64,000 bases of DNA from Acanthornis magna (taxonomy: Eukaryota > Chordata > Aves > Passeriformes > Acanthizidae). The notes below the pieces were generated by a model. That model did no database searches, was not told the DNA's origin, and saw nothing but the letters and a program-made list of their open reading frames with translations. Positions 12,882-25,497 of this stretch are shown piece by piece. The translations under genes were made by a program, and so were the position numbers. The first letter of the stretch is position 1, and each line of letters starts with the position of its first letter. The stretch covers positions 17,107,501 to 17,171,500 of the forward strand of contig JAWUZG010000036.1 in NCBI GenBank assembly GCA_036785705.1. Reading direction: 5' to 3'.

Positions 12882-15800
12882 TTAACTGTAATTTCTGTTC
12901 TTCAGCTTTTTTATTTCTCAATAAAATTTTCTTTGAAAATATAGTCTTATCTTGCAGGTGAGTAGTTGATTCATCTGAGTGGCTTAAGATTTTAGGGACT
13001 GTATAAATTATATTACTACATTAGAGACAGTCCAGATTTTCAGTGTATGTAAGAGACTTGATTTAATATTCATCAGTGGAAGTGACAAATGTAGTACTTT
13101 CACTGTTCTCAACACTGTAACCACTGTAGTCTAGAGTATATAATAAAAGCTTCAATCATGTTCAGTATATTATTTACTGAAATCTAGAAGGGGAAAAAAA
13201 TCTCATGTTTAAGTAAAGTATGTTGGTGCTTAATCAAAAACATAAAGAAAAGAAAATCGAATAGAATGAAAATCCATTGTCATTTCTGACACACTCTGTA
13301 AATCCATACTACTTTTATTCTGTGTGCAGACAAACAATGTGGATGGTACCATTTTCCAATTTCTGAAGTGGTTGTCACTAGAAATTGTGTATTCTGAAAG
13401 CTGTTTCTCTGTTCTTATGTTCCCTCATTAAACTTTCCTGCAACCTCTTCTGTTTTCCCCAGATCCAGGTGGTTAAAAACTGGGAAATACCAAAGGTAAT
13501 CTGGATTTTTTCGCATGTACCATTCTGGGGTTTTTTGTGTAATATAGAGACCTGGGATTGAATGTATTTGTAGGCTGTCTGCAAGTCAAACCATAGGCCA
13601 GATCACTTGCAAATGAAACTACCCTGTGCCGACAGAATATTTTGCATCTTGAATGCTAGAAGTCATTGAAGTAAGAGTTACAGGATAGTAGAGCAATAGG
13701 AATTTATTGCAAATGGTGTAAACTTTTATAATAAATAATAATAAACCACTGTTGTGTAATAAAGCACTAACTTTCCTTACCATCTTATATAAATTGAAAG
13801 TTTTATGTACAAATTTGGTGCTGGTGGAAATCAAAATTACCCAAACCCATCTGGATATCCCATCACTTATTTTCTGTGTTGTCATTCAAAATATTTGTTT
13901 GTATTATGTGATGTGAAATGTAAAGTACAGACTTGCACAGAGTTGGGTAGAAATCTCTCCTGAAAGATGGGAGGTCACTGTTCAAAACTGTAACAATCAG
14001 AGAAACTCAGTTGCTTAGTGCTTTTGGTGTGGCCTGAGAATTTCCTCAGGGAGGAAACTATTGGACAGTTGGAAAAATGCCGTTGGAGGAAAGTTCAGAA
14101 GATGTGGTTGTGGGAAGCAGTGCTGACCACAAAGAAAAGTTGCTGGGTGGCTTCCTGAGTTTTACTGCAGTGAAGTTATGGTTCATTTCTTGACTTTGTG
14201 TTCCTCTTTGTGGCTCCATGCTCCTATAAAGGATCAAGTCTTTGGGTACCTCTTACCTGAAGTCTGCCTTTATTCTGCAGTTTTAGGGCTGAAGAGAAAT
14301 ATGTTTAAGTCAACGCTTTATAGATTTTCTAGAACTTCAGAGCATAGTGACATGGGTTTTGTAACAGGGAAAATTACTCTAGAATTAATTTTCATCTGCT
14401 CATCCATAAGGCCAAATTTTTGGTATAATTCATGGCATTGCATGTTCTTATTTTCTTAAACTCTTTCTTCTGAGAATTGGTGATCATGTATTGGCACTTT
14501 TGTTTTGATTTCAGAATCACTTTTATTTGAGGAGTTGATTAAAGCTTAGGTGTTGCTGCCAGAAGTAATTGCTGCAAATGCAAATGGGGAAGCCTTTCAT
14601 ATGAAGGTTTTGTGGAAAACACATTGTGTCTACTGAACTGTATGGATAAGGGGAATTTAGCTTCATTTATTTGATTAAGAGGAGTTGGTAGGGTGTAAAT
14701 TTCTTGTTTGTTACTGCTGATGCTTAACCAGTCTGAACCAGAGCCCACTGGAATTAATGGAAAGGTTCCCATTTGTTTCAGGGTAAGTTTTTTCAAGCCC
14801 TAACAGACTTCCCGCTGTTCCACAGTTGAGCATTAGTAAAGCACAGGAAGCCTGCCAATCATGCAGGATTTGTGTGTGTGCATGTGGTGAGAGTTCTAGG
14901 AGGCTGAAGACTGCTGTCATGAGGGTAATTTTTGTGTGGAATTTCATAATATTTATGAAAGTTTTTGATTTTTTTTAACCTACATTTCTGCTATTGTAGT
15001 ACAAAAATGGGGTAAGATGGTTAGAAGGAGTTTGCATTGTCTATTGTTAGGAAAGCAATCACTTGTGACTTTTCTAACTGCTTGGGTTTTCTTTTTTCTA
15101 CTTAGTGGGCAACATGTAAATAAATATTTTAAATCCTGATAATAGTGTAAAATAAGTTAGCTAAGAACAGAAGTTTTTGTTTTAATGGAAGCAGTATGAG
15201 AATGATTCAGTTACCATTTTTCTGACAATGCATACAAGATGGTGAATACAATAGCAATTTATTGGATGTTTAAAATAGTATGTTGATTTTAAAGATGATA
15301 ATGAAAATACTAGAAAATACTCTCTTTCTGTTTGGATTTCATATGTAAGTGGTTTTCGGTTTGCCAGTCCCAGACTTCTGTCTGGGGATCTCCTCTGTGG
15401 TTTTTGTAGACTACTAATCAGATCACAAGAGGCAGGGAGGCATATGCATCGCCTTACTATGAAAATAATACTGGTTACTGTTTCTTGGTTTTAAGTCCTA
15501 GTGGAAGTAGTGTGCATGGTTTTTTTCCCAGTGTTAGATTCAACTATTAAGCAGAATTCTACTCCGCAGCATAAACAGAGTTGTTCATTTCTCTCTAATA
15601 AAAAAATTTTTACAAAATAAGGGAACTTTTTTGAATGTCTTAGAGTGTAATCGCAGCAGAATTTGACATCTAATTTACCCCCTTGAGACTTGTCATTGCC
15701 AGGTGACACTACCTGTTGAAAGCCTGTCTGCCGAGAGTGAGAGTCTTCAGTGAGTCTTCAGCCTGTATGCACAATATTGAATTATTTTAAATACATCATC

Positions 15801-16589
15801 TTTTTTTGAATATATGTGTAAGTGCCACTTCATTCCCTAACACTGCCTCACAGCAAGCTCTAGTTTCTGCAGTTCAGTAGCTGGCCATTCCTAGCCAAAG
15901 CAGAAAATGAATTTTCTAGGTAAAGGATTTATGTCTCAGTGTTTCAGCCTGTTTGAGTTTTTTCTCACTGTGGTTACATGGTGTGCAGCAGTGCTGCTCC
16001 ACTTTGTAGGTGATGGCTGGTTAGGTCAGGTGGAGTCTGTAGTTGCACTGAAAATAATAAAAACTACCTGGGTCATGGGATTTCACTCAAGATACTTCAT
16101 GAGGTGTGTGTAGTAAGTTCAAAGTACTCAAAGTATTTGGCCTGCATGTTTAAGTGATATGTCCCTTGTCTTTTAAAATAATAAGGTTTTGATTATATGA
16201 TTGCATTTGGCCAGTGTCACACAGAATGGGAGGGAGTGAAAACAACGTGGTTCCTGGAGCTCCACAGAAAATGCAAATCTAATTAAGTAGAGTGTACATC
16301 TAACAGAGGAGTTTCATTCATGAAGGATTGCATAACACCTGACCTTACAACTGGTTTCTGAACTTCCTCAGTCTTGTTTTTGAGATGGGAAGACCAAAAC
16401 TACAGTTTTCAGTTGCATGGGGCTTTTTACTTTGTTAACAAGTAATTTTCTAATGGTTCCTTGCACTCAGTTCTCTCTTTGTCCAATGGTGACCTAATTC
16501 TGAAAAAGCATCAGCTCAATCTGCCATGATTCTAGGGTTTCACTCTTGGTTATGAGTGACACAGAGGCCATCATTTTATGTGTTTATAT

Positions 16590-17000
16590 GAATTTCATAT
16601 TAGTTTTTCACACATGCCTCACTTTACCTGGATCTATTTTAAATATCATTGACTATTTTAATGCCTACTACCCAGCGTCATGCATGCCTTCTGTCATTCT
16701 TCACAGCCAGCTTTAAATAACTTGTCATCACTCACAGACTCTGTCATCTCGCTGTTCATTCCCTTTTCCAGGTTGTTTGGAATATGTTCAACAGCGTATA
16801 GGTCCCAGAACAAATTCCTTTAGGAATCCAGTGGAGGCCCCTCCAGTGAGACATCAAAACTGGTTTTGTTTCCTATTTTTTTAGATGCTTTTCTACCCAT
16901 GCGAGGATCTTTCCCTCTTTTCCTATCTACTTTGTTTACTGACCTACATTACTTAGTTTATTGACCTACATGGCCATGTGGTATAAGAAGTCAACTTTTG
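16590..17000 (-). mobile_element. Ancient CR1-like LINE fragment
   Basis: The + strand matches the antisense of the reverse-transcriptase end of amniote CR1/L3-type LINEs. Recognisable diverged blocks, in order, are 'cattcttcacagccagcttt', 'ctcgctgttcattccctttt', 'gaatatgttcaacagcg', 'ggtcccagaacaaattcctt' and 'catgcgaggatctttccctc'. These correspond to the familiar consensus order of 'actgttcaccccttttccag', 'gaatatgttgaacagcactg', 'ggtcccagtacagatccctg' and 'catgagaggaccttccctct'. The copy is heavily decayed and has no open frame. The outer limits are approximate. Confidence 0.75.
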
Positions 17001-18431
17001 TTCTGTGTTGATCCTGTTACATGTTATTGAAATACTGGAGTGGAGTAGCCAAATAAGATATATGGGGTGTTGCATAGCCAGACAAGATTGAGAAAACTCC
17101 AGAGAAAAATTTTAGTTAATAAGAACATATTTAGCAAATCTCTTTGTGTAGTATCCTTACAAACTGCAAGGTTTCAAACTATTTAGATGTCCAGGTTAGT
17201 ATGTCCACACACTGTAAGATGTCACAGAAAATGCTGGTGATATTCCTACGTGGGCTGAATGTTTTGAATGTGCTTTACACCTGCAAAGTGGTAGCACCTG
17301 TTTACTGTTTGTTTCAGATGTGTTTTTAATCTGGACTGGAAAGAGTGTGAGCCATCTAAAATCCTAATTCACCCTGGTTTTTGTGGCTTTTCTTAATACA
17401 TACTTTTCAGTCGTTTCTGTCAAGCAGGTTGCAATTAAGCTTGGAACTTTTGTGATTATATTTTCCCTTTCATATGACTGCTACATTTTATTATCAGAAA
17501 TAGAAGTTTAACTATAGAGAATGCTGAAATTTTTCATTTTTTCCTTTGGGAAATATACTGGAAAAGGTAGATAACTTCTAACATGGTTGTTTTGCAGATG
17601 AAGAAACAAAGGTAGAAGCTTCATTTGCTTCTGTTTTCCTTAAAGGACGCTGATTATATGTAGCAGCTTATAAAAGAATGCTTTTGTTACTGTGTAGGAT
17701 ATTGGAAAATTGTAGGCATGACCACTGTGATATTCACTTAGCTGTTCAGATTACTCTTTGGTCAGGGCTCTGTCTCTCAAATAAATAAATAATAAATTAA
17801 CGTTCCTTTGTCTTTCTCCAAAATTGCTCTTCAGTACCCAGCATCGGCTCCCCACATGCTGGTGTTGTAGACCACAGTGTACAGAAATACAGCATGCTTC
17901 AAGCAACATCCTTCTGGATGCTTCGAGTTTTGTGGTCAGGACCTTGCTAAATGGCATGTTAGAGAGAACTGTGTGCTCTTTGATCTCTTACCAGCCAAGA
18001 AAACTTGTTCTCAGCATGGATCATTTTCATCATCTTAATCATACACTGAAGGCAGAGTATTTTATTTTTAGATGTACTGTCTATTTATGTTGCCACACTT
18101 TAAGTTTCTACCAATTGCTTGAGTTGGTCTCAGTGAGTGAAAGAAGGAGGAAAGCTAGAGGAATGAGTAATTGATCTATGTTTATTAGATCTGGAAAAAT
18201 ACCATAAACATTGAAACAGAATATGTATAGTCCTGCTTTTAAATCCCAGCTGAAGATTTACAGTTTGTTTGGTGTATCTTCTTCTTATGGTTAAAAATTA
18301 GGTAGCAAAGTTTCAATGAGTATACTCTTATGAAACTAATTATCTTTGATAAAATGCTTCCACAAATTTGTCTTTTAGATTAGTTTAAAGAGCATGTCTT
18401 TCTTTAAAAAGCAGGTTCACATTGTACCTTC

Positions 18432-18473
18432 TATTTTCTTTAACTTGTGAATTTGCACAAGTTAAAGAAAATA
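18432..18473. repeat. Perfect hairpin: 18-bp stem, 6-nt loop
   Basis: The left arm at 18432-18449 (tattttctttaacttgtg) is the exact reverse complement of the right arm at 18456-18473, separated by AATTTG. It lies in ARSB intron 6, so it would be transcribed within the ARSB pre-mRNA. The perfect pairing contrasts with the decayed repeats nearby and suggests a recent short inverted duplication. A small structured RNA cannot be excluded. Confidence 0.85.
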
Positions 18474-19964
18474 AACTATTTTCGTTATGTGGACTATCCT
18501 TAACCTTTTTTTACAAATAATGGTTAGGTGGTACTTGAACTATTTGCTTTGCAAAGTAGAAAGTAAAGGATTGAAGTGAATCATAGGAAATATTTGCAAA
18601 GAAGCTTACAAATCTGAATTTTCCAGCCTTCCTACTAAGTGTTGCAGTGGCTTTTTGCTGTTGTCTGCGCTATTTTTGATTTTGGTTACATTCGGAAAAC
18701 TTCTTTTTCTAGTATTTCCTCTTGATTGAATATTAAATATTTTAGAGATTATCCATGAAACTGTTGGAAGCATCATACAACTTAAACAGATAAACAAGTT
18801 GGATTTATAGTTGCCACACAGGAAAAAGAATAGAGAGCTTCTGATAGACATCTAAAGCTGTAAAATGCAGCAAAACTGGATCAACCCTTCTTTTCTTCAA
18901 TTACCATGTAGTGTTGCAGGTATCAGAGGATGGTGACGTTGTTTTGTTTGCAGCAGTAGTAGAAGAATTTAAATGATTTTGAGTTGTACAGAAAATAAAT
19001 ATATTTCCAGACATTTTTGTGGTTTTCATGGTGGTCAGATAAATTAGTATTTTTTAATTTTAGATAAGTTGCTGGTAGGTAACTAGGATTGTATGAGCCA
19101 AGGAACAGATGATTGGTTCTCAAGCATGCATTGATCAGCAAGGAAGAAATGTGAAAAAATTTTGCTTCTTATTTTCCACCTCCAGAAATCATTGCCCAGT
19201 TGGATTGGTGAGCTAATGAGTTAAGCAGAAGGCTGCTGTAAGGGTATGCAAAAATATGTAGGAAGACAAGTGGTTTTTTTTTCCTCTGGAAGAGCTACCC
19301 GTTTTACCCTAACGTAAATGATGTTTTAAATCAGGAGTACACATGGGGTACTGAATCAGGTCAGAGCTTTTCTGAAAGGCATGGAGGAATAAAACAGGGC
19401 TAAGCACGTTGCAGCATTTTTTATGATCTTCCCAGTGCTTGGAGAGTGAAGTGAAAGAACAGATTGCTGGGCCAAGTAAGCAGTTTGGTTTATCTTCTCT
19501 GTTTTATGTTGACTCTTCTGTTACTAACTGCTTCTTGGGACATGCTTCAGTATGGCAAAACCTGTCATCTTATACCATTTCTGTAAATTGCAGGGGCTTT
19601 TTTAAAGTTTAAAATTGTATGACTAAAGCAGGAAATAATGTAGGTGTCAGATTCTGATTTCAATGCGAATCCATTATTTCAATTACTTTCCTCTTGATTT
19701 ATGTTCTGGTATAAGTAGAAAAACAGCCCTAAGGAAATAATTGACCTGTCTGAACAAACTGATCTGTGCATTGGAGCTCATTGCTAATACAAATTAAAGT
19801 TACCATTGCTTTATTCTAACCCTCCTTTAAAGAATAGCACTCAAAGTAAACTAGCGAGTATGCTAGAAATAACTCATAGCGTTCATGGATTTGTGAAATT
19901 GTAGTTAAACCTGAATTTGAATCATATATACATAGAGAGGAGGGCAACCAAGGTGGTGGAAGAC

Positions 19965-20112
19965 CACCTGTCAGAGCTCAAGGAGCATCTGGATGACCCT
20001 CTTGGTCATATGGTTTAGTTTTGGGTAGTCCTGTGAGGAGCAGAGAGTTGGAGTCCATGATCCACATGGGTCCTTTCCCACTTGAGGTATGCTGTGGTGC
20101 TGTGATTCTATA
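19965..20112 (+). mobile_element. CR1 LINE 3' end, plus orientation
   Basis: The segment follows the 3' untranslated end of an avian CR1. It begins near 'cagagctcaaggagcatctg' and passes through 'ggtttagttttgggtagtcc' and 'gttggagtccatgatccaca'. It ends in 'tgtgattctat', the family's terminal ATTCTATGR-type repeat, reduced to about one unit. As is typical of CR1, it is 5'-truncated and has no poly-A tail. The similar-looking DNA from about 19930 may belong to it as well. Confidence 0.8.
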
Positions 20113-20296
20113 CTTGCTTTGTGGAAGTTTTGACCCTTTCAGTTCAGTCCATACAGGGATTAATTTAATAAAAGCTGTATAAATCTACTAAGATATATCA
20201 CTTTCTTCTGCAAATTTTTTATTTGCTTCTCCTGAACTGGAAGTAATTTGGTAACACATCATGTAAGACCACACCAAAAATCCATCCACACCAAAA

Positions 20297-20344
20297 GCTA
20301 CACAACTGCTACTTTCATTGTTCTGAAAGTAGCAGTTGTGTAGC
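20297..20344. repeat. Perfect hairpin: 21-bp stem, 6-nt loop
   Basis: The left arm at 20297-20317 (starting gctacacaactgctac) is the exact reverse complement of the right arm at 20324-20344, with loop TTGTTC. Pairing stops abruptly outside the arms (A opposite A). An 11-base direct repeat (ccacaccaaaa at 20269 and 20286) sits immediately upstream. The structure is in ARSB intron 6, about 185 bases after a CR1 end. It resembles a template-switch inverted duplication. A pre-miRNA-like role is possible but not supported by anything else visible. Confidence 0.88.
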
Positions 20345-20729
20345 ACTGAGTATATGAGGGCGCATAAATACATTTCTCTTGTGTGGCTCCCACAGCCTGT
20401 TCCTAATCTTTAGGCTGTGATTTTGGATATAAAAATTCCTGATGGATTTTTCTTCCACTTTGTGAATCCTTTTGTTACTCAACCTGTGTGTACTTTTGGC
20501 ACCTACAACATTCCATGTAAAGGAATTCCACTCTTGAGTTTGGTTTCTAATAAGGAAGTATATACTATAATTTATTTTCAATATGTGACATCTTAATTTA
20601 TTCAGTGCCCTTATTAGGAAAGACCAGTTGTTCCTTACTCAGTTTCTTATGGTCACACGATTTCTTAGACCTCTGTTCTTTTTGTCTTGTCAGTTGTCCA
20701 TTTTTGAAGGTAAAGAGTCCTATTTAATT

Positions 20730-21290
20730 AGTCATTCTTCACAAGGAAGTTGTTCTGTAGCTTTAATCTTCCTTGTCTCATGTTTGTATCTTGCATGGCT
20801 TTTCTGTGCCTGTTTTGTAACATGGGAACCAAAACTCCGCAGTACACCACGTGAGGCACAAGAAGGACCTCAGTGATGGCATTTTGTCCCATTGTTTGCC
20901 AATTTTAATATTGGGATTGCTTTCTGGACAAGCCTCTGGACATTACCTATTCATTACAACTTCACGAGCACTTCCCTAAATAGCAATAGTTAGTTCAGAC
21001 GACATTCTTTTGTGTACGTGGAGTGTTGGCTTTTCCTCGCCATGTTCCTTACTTTTATTGGAATTAAATTTGTGCATTAGCAGGACTCAGTGCACTGAAG
21101 GTTTGTTCACTTTTCTTAAAAAGTCCAGGATATTCTCTGCTCAACAGTCAAGATATTACTTATATACTTATCCAATAGCAAACTTTCCAACATCCTGCAT
21201 GACGAGTATGCTATGGAATATTCAAATTATCAAAATGGCAATTATTTTAGCAAATGTAGCCAACATTTTGACTGATGCTTTCTAAGCATC
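20730..21290 (-). mobile_element. Ancient CR1/L3-like LINE fragment
   Basis: The + strand reads as the antisense of an old amniote CR1/L3 element. Recognisable diverged blocks are 'cacaaggaagttgttctgta', 'gggaaccaaaactccgcagt', 'acaccacgtgaggcac', 'tggcattttgtccc' and 'acttttattggaattaaatt'. The order matches the consensus, in which 'accagaactgcacacagtat' is followed by 'aaggtgtg', 'tggcattatgat' and 'acattgaattt'. It is strongly mutated with small gaps, and the outer limits are approximate. Confidence 0.65.
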
Positions 21291-24200
21291 TTGCATCAAT
21301 TTTTCAGAGTTAATGACATTTGCCTTCGGAAAAATCAGGTTTCTTGAAGGTGCAAATTAGCTGTTGAAAATTACACAGGATTTTTCATCCTAATTTGAAA
21401 TACGTATGTGTATAGAAATAATGTATGATAATGGAAGTAAAAGAACTAAGTTGAATTTTCCATAAGGGCCAAAGGGCCCGATTTCTAAAGTATTTAAATA
21501 ATAAACTACTTTTGCAGGTAGTGAGAGTTGGCAACCTCAATTCCTTTAAAAATCTGATCCTAAAACCATTTTTCAGGCTGTCAATACGAAGGATTTCTTG
21601 AGCTACACTATCAACTCCAAAATCACTTACAAGGGCAATGTTTGCTGAGGGACATAGCTTTTTTTATGGAGAAATAAAAGGTATTTGAATACTATTTGGT
21701 GACCTAGAACTCCAACCAAACCTCTGAACTCTTTAGACAAATTCATTTTAGCATTAAATATTTGAAAATAAATATCTGAATGAAAGGTCACTGCTTTCTT
21801 AACTAATAGAAGTTTTATCATTTCCCAAGAGACTACTTAAAAAAGAAATATAGTAACTGGTGAGGCTCCAGAGTTGGACTTCAGGAAACAGTGGCTTCTG
21901 TTTGACAATAATAAAATTCATGGCAAAGACTGTGGGATTTTCTTTCATGGTAAAAACAAAGCTTTAGTTTTTCATTAGCCACTGATACACTGATCTAAGG
22001 GCCAAAGAAAGAAAAAAGTTTAGCCTTGGTTTAGCACAAGCAAAAGCATTATATTTTCAATATATGTATCTATAAGGAGAGTATGCAGACCTATGAAGTC
22101 CAGCTTGATTACAACGCGTAATAAAAGGCATCTGTCCTTTGCTGAATTAGTCCGTGGGGCTGTTGTAACTGTCAACCATAATGGAAAAAAAGAAATAAAA
22201 AACTCCACCACAATATAGAACAAATGCAGTAAAAACTGCTTAGATGCTATGAGAGTGAACATTTTGTCCTGAAAAGGAAACAAAACCAACACAGTTGGTT
22301 TTCTTCTTCAAACTTCTTCAGTCTGCAAAATCAGAAAAGGAATCCCTGTATAATCCATATGGCAAGGGAGAAGAAAGCCCAGGCATTTTGCATTTCACCT
22401 GCTCAATATAGAGGTAGAAACTTACCAGCTGGGCTGAAGAGAAGGAGGAAGGTGGGTAAATGTAGGGGGAGGAGTATCCAACTTCAAAGTGCAAGTCATA
22501 GGATGGGAAGAAAAGAATTCATATCAAGCAAAATTTTAATTTGTCTTGGTTCTGAATCTGGTGCTTATATAATGTAATAAACTGACAGTCCTGTAAGCAT
22601 CCTTGTAGAGAGCATTCGAACAACCATCAGTCTGTTTTCCATGACCAATATGTCTGATGAAAGTTGACCTGTACTGTCAGGAAAGCAGTGCACTTCTCTG
22701 AATAATAGACAGTACATTTCTTTGGCACAAAAGAAGGGCTTGCAATGGGTGAATTAACATGACTGACAGAGTTCTGTTTATAACAGCTCAACATGAGGGA
22801 ATTTATCCATTTCTCTTCAAGAAATTTTTCTGTAAGATAATATTTCACCAAACCAACTTCATGCTCTGAAAAAAAGCATTTCTTCATTTAGGAGTCTAGT
22901 TTTGTTACCTGGACCAAATCAGAGCTTTTAAAAACTATTTTATCTTCTTGAATCTTATTTTAAGTCTTGTGCATGGCATTCTAAGGGGATTTTGCAAAGA
23001 ATACCTAAAAATACAATCTTTCATATCATTTATTTGAAGTATTTTACATAGTTTATCTTGTGTTATGGCTTCACATACTGTATGTAGCTCAGCAGTCAGA
23101 AGCATATTCTTATGCTAAACTTTAAAATCAGAAATGCAGGCTCACATAATTTTGTCTTTAGACGAAGCCTTGATATTGTAGTTTTGAGACATAAGGTTTA
23201 AAAAACATGGTTCTCTTTTTGACCTGCTGAATGTCTTCCATTGTGCTTAAGAAAGTAGATGGCAAAGAGAAGTAGTCAAAGAGGAGTAGCAAAACGTGGG
23301 ACAGAATTTCTAACACATAACACAATGAAGTTGAAAAGTAAGCACTATTGATCTTTAAACTGTTCCATATTTTCTGTGGACATCACATGGCTGTGTGAGG
23401 ATTTATCTTCCAGAAGAGATTCTGCCGGGGTTATTTATGAGGCTTCCCTTGTTTTTATAAGGGTTTGAGGTTTATTTTGTTTTTTAGGTCAGCTTCAGTG
23501 CTTCTTGATCTAATAGGAGCTGAGTCCTCCCCAGTCTCTGTATGCATACTCTAAATGTGTAGCTTCTTTTATAGCCTTATTAATCTGGGAACATTATACA
23601 AGTCTGATGTAGACAGGGAACTTGGGTATGCACAAATCTGTATTAAAGAAAAACCAACTCAAAGTGTGAAATCCTGTAGGAAAATAGAAACTCTGCAAGC
23701 CTGTCATAAAAAAATCAAACTTGTGTCTTAACATTTCCTCTCCCAACTTTCTGTTTTTTCTTTCCATTGGATGTGTATTTGCCTCACTGTATTATACAGT
23801 ATTTACTCTTTTTAGAAATATCTAGTTCTGCTTCCTGTTGGCTCTTACGTGATCATTGTACATCTCATGGATTCTCATCCAAAGATTTGTCTGCTGAGTC
23901 CTTGAGATTCCCTAAAGGAATCGCTTGAAAGAAGCTAGAAAATCAACATTGGTTTCTCTCTGACTTCTAATACCTCTTCTGTTCTGATTAAAATTGCCTT
24001 CTAGTAGTCCTTGGTAAACTGGTATCAGCTGATACAGTTAATACAAAACTTCTAGATTTTATGTCTTGAATTCCTATTTTATTTAAGAAAGCAGCTACGT
24101 AAGTTGGTTTGGATGCTCCTGGGGTATTTGTCTGACTCCCTTCCTCCCTGTTGATTTCAATAACAAACTGGTCTTGTGATCATCCCTGGTCCATGCATTT

Positions 24201-24854
24201 TAATTTATTTCCTGAGCTCCCTCCTGTAAGGAGCTTCAGGTTTCCTTTTGAGAGGGAATGTGCACACAGTTGACATTTCAGTTTTCTGTAGTATCTGAAT
24301 ATGGGGCCACATCCAAAGGCAGCATGAAGATACGCCACAGAAGCTTTCTGGCCAGATGTGGATCTTCATGAACACAGCCAGCTCAGCATGGAGGGACAGC
24401 TCTCTGTCGAGGGTATGGGTCAGGACCTGGAACTTGGTCCCTGTAATGACCTCAGAGAGTTAACAGGAGTAGCATTGACTCAGGAGATCTTTCAATCCTG
24501 TATTCATACATGTCAAAAGATACAGGCACTTGTATGACCAAATTTAGCAATTCCGTTCTTGAGCATTCTTACTGCAAGTATGTGAGATACACATACAATG
24601 TCTGTGTACAAAATTAGTCCAGTTACCTGGACTCTGCTGTGACATTTTCCACTGGTAACTTTTCAAAATGCAGTTCAAGTTTGGAGTTAAATGCATCCAT
24701 TGAATCATAGCACAGATCTTTGCACATACATACAACAAATTGTTTGTCCAGTACATAAAAATAAATTAATGATATTGCTTTGTTTTCCAACAGAGTTCTG
24801 AAAATTATCTCATGAATATGCAATGTACCTAACTTAGTTTACTGTTTGATTAAG

Positions 24855-24983
24855 GTCTTGGTATTGACAAGAGGACACCTTTACCACAGAGCAGATCTTC
24901 TCCATGGGATGATACACTTTTCAACATATCCATACATGCAGCAATACGACATGGAAAGTGGAAGTTACTAACTGGATATCCAG
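24855..24983 (+). CDS. ARSB: ARSB exon 7 (arylsulfatase B, internal exon)
   Basis: This is a 129-nt internal coding exon of ARSB. The first two bases (GT) complete the cysteine codon begun in exon 6. It then encodes a variable linker ([20 protein letters not shown]) followed by the conserved block [20 protein letters not shown] and YP, and ends with the first base of a glycine codon. Human ARSB has FNTSVHAAIRHGNWKLLTG at this point. The NIS sequon corresponds to the human glycosylation site Asn426. Human exon 7 is 123 nt as I recall it, so this copy is about two residues longer, all in the linker. The acceptor (GATTAAG) has a weak pyrimidine tract, and the donor is GTAACA. Phase agrees on both sides, which fixes the boundaries. 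Confidence 0.95.
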
Positions 24984-25497
24984 GTAACAAAATAACTCAC
25001 TTTTATACACTGTATCCTATCTCCCACCTGCCACAAACACGGTTTAATTTTGTTTAATGTAATTTAATTTCTTTTAGTAATTCTGTTAACTTCTTAGGTT
25101 TTTTACCACATGCAAAGATCTAGAATGAGCACTTCTGAAATCCAAACTATGTACTGTTTCATTTTCCAAATATTTTGTTTACAAATTACTTTAATTGTAG
25201 TGAAAAAACTGTTACAGAATATCTCAAACTGAAATGTCAACTATCTAATATTCCTTACAGAAGGGACCCATGAGGATCACAGAATCCAAGAAGGAAGTCC
25301 ATTAAATTATGTTATATGAAATAGTGGCATGAAATTTTGAATCCAAATGGTGCAGTTTTTTTTTTTTTTTTTTGCATAAATATGACTCCTATTTAGGTGG
25401 CCTTGGACTAGAGTCTTCAATTACAGCAAAATTCTGTGTCTCCACACTGCTGCTTTGTATCTCAGAAGTGACCCTTGGTCTGTTCCTGTTTCTGCAG
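24984..25497 (+). other. ARSB: ARSB intron 7 (514 nt)
   Basis: This short intron lies between donor GTAACA and acceptor TTTCTGCAG. It is AT-rich and contains an 18-T run at 25356-25373, about 125 bases before exon 8. A 172-codon open frame starting at 25372 covers part of the intron and the last exon in the wrong frame, and is not a gene. Confidence 0.93.
25356..25373 (+). repeat. Poly-T run (18 T)
   Basis: Eighteen consecutive thymines sit inside ARSB intron 7. The run could act as a strong polypyrimidine stretch, but it is too far from the acceptor to be its normal tract. It is a likely length-variable site. Confidence 0.9.

Larger units (their letters stand above)
3098..24854 (+). other. 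ARSB: ARSB intron 6 (about 21.8 kb)
   Basis: This long intron runs from donor GTGAGT at 3098 to the acceptor AG at 24853-24854. It is mostly AT-rich unique sequence. Items that can be supported are listed separately: an antisense coding-like segment at 3264-3608, CR1 fragments at 10899-10945, 16590-17000, 19965-20112 and 20730-21290, a 15-A run at 12867, and perfect hairpins at 18432-18473 and 20297-20344. The remaining sequence holds only short chance ORFs of roughly 60-115 codons. I see no additional ARSB exon and no other recognisable gene. Confidence 0.85.

Noticed and set aside
17824..18174. 116-codon plus-strand open frame in ARSB intron 6.
   Set aside because: It is of chance length, with no coding-like composition, no similarity I recognise and no convincing splice context.
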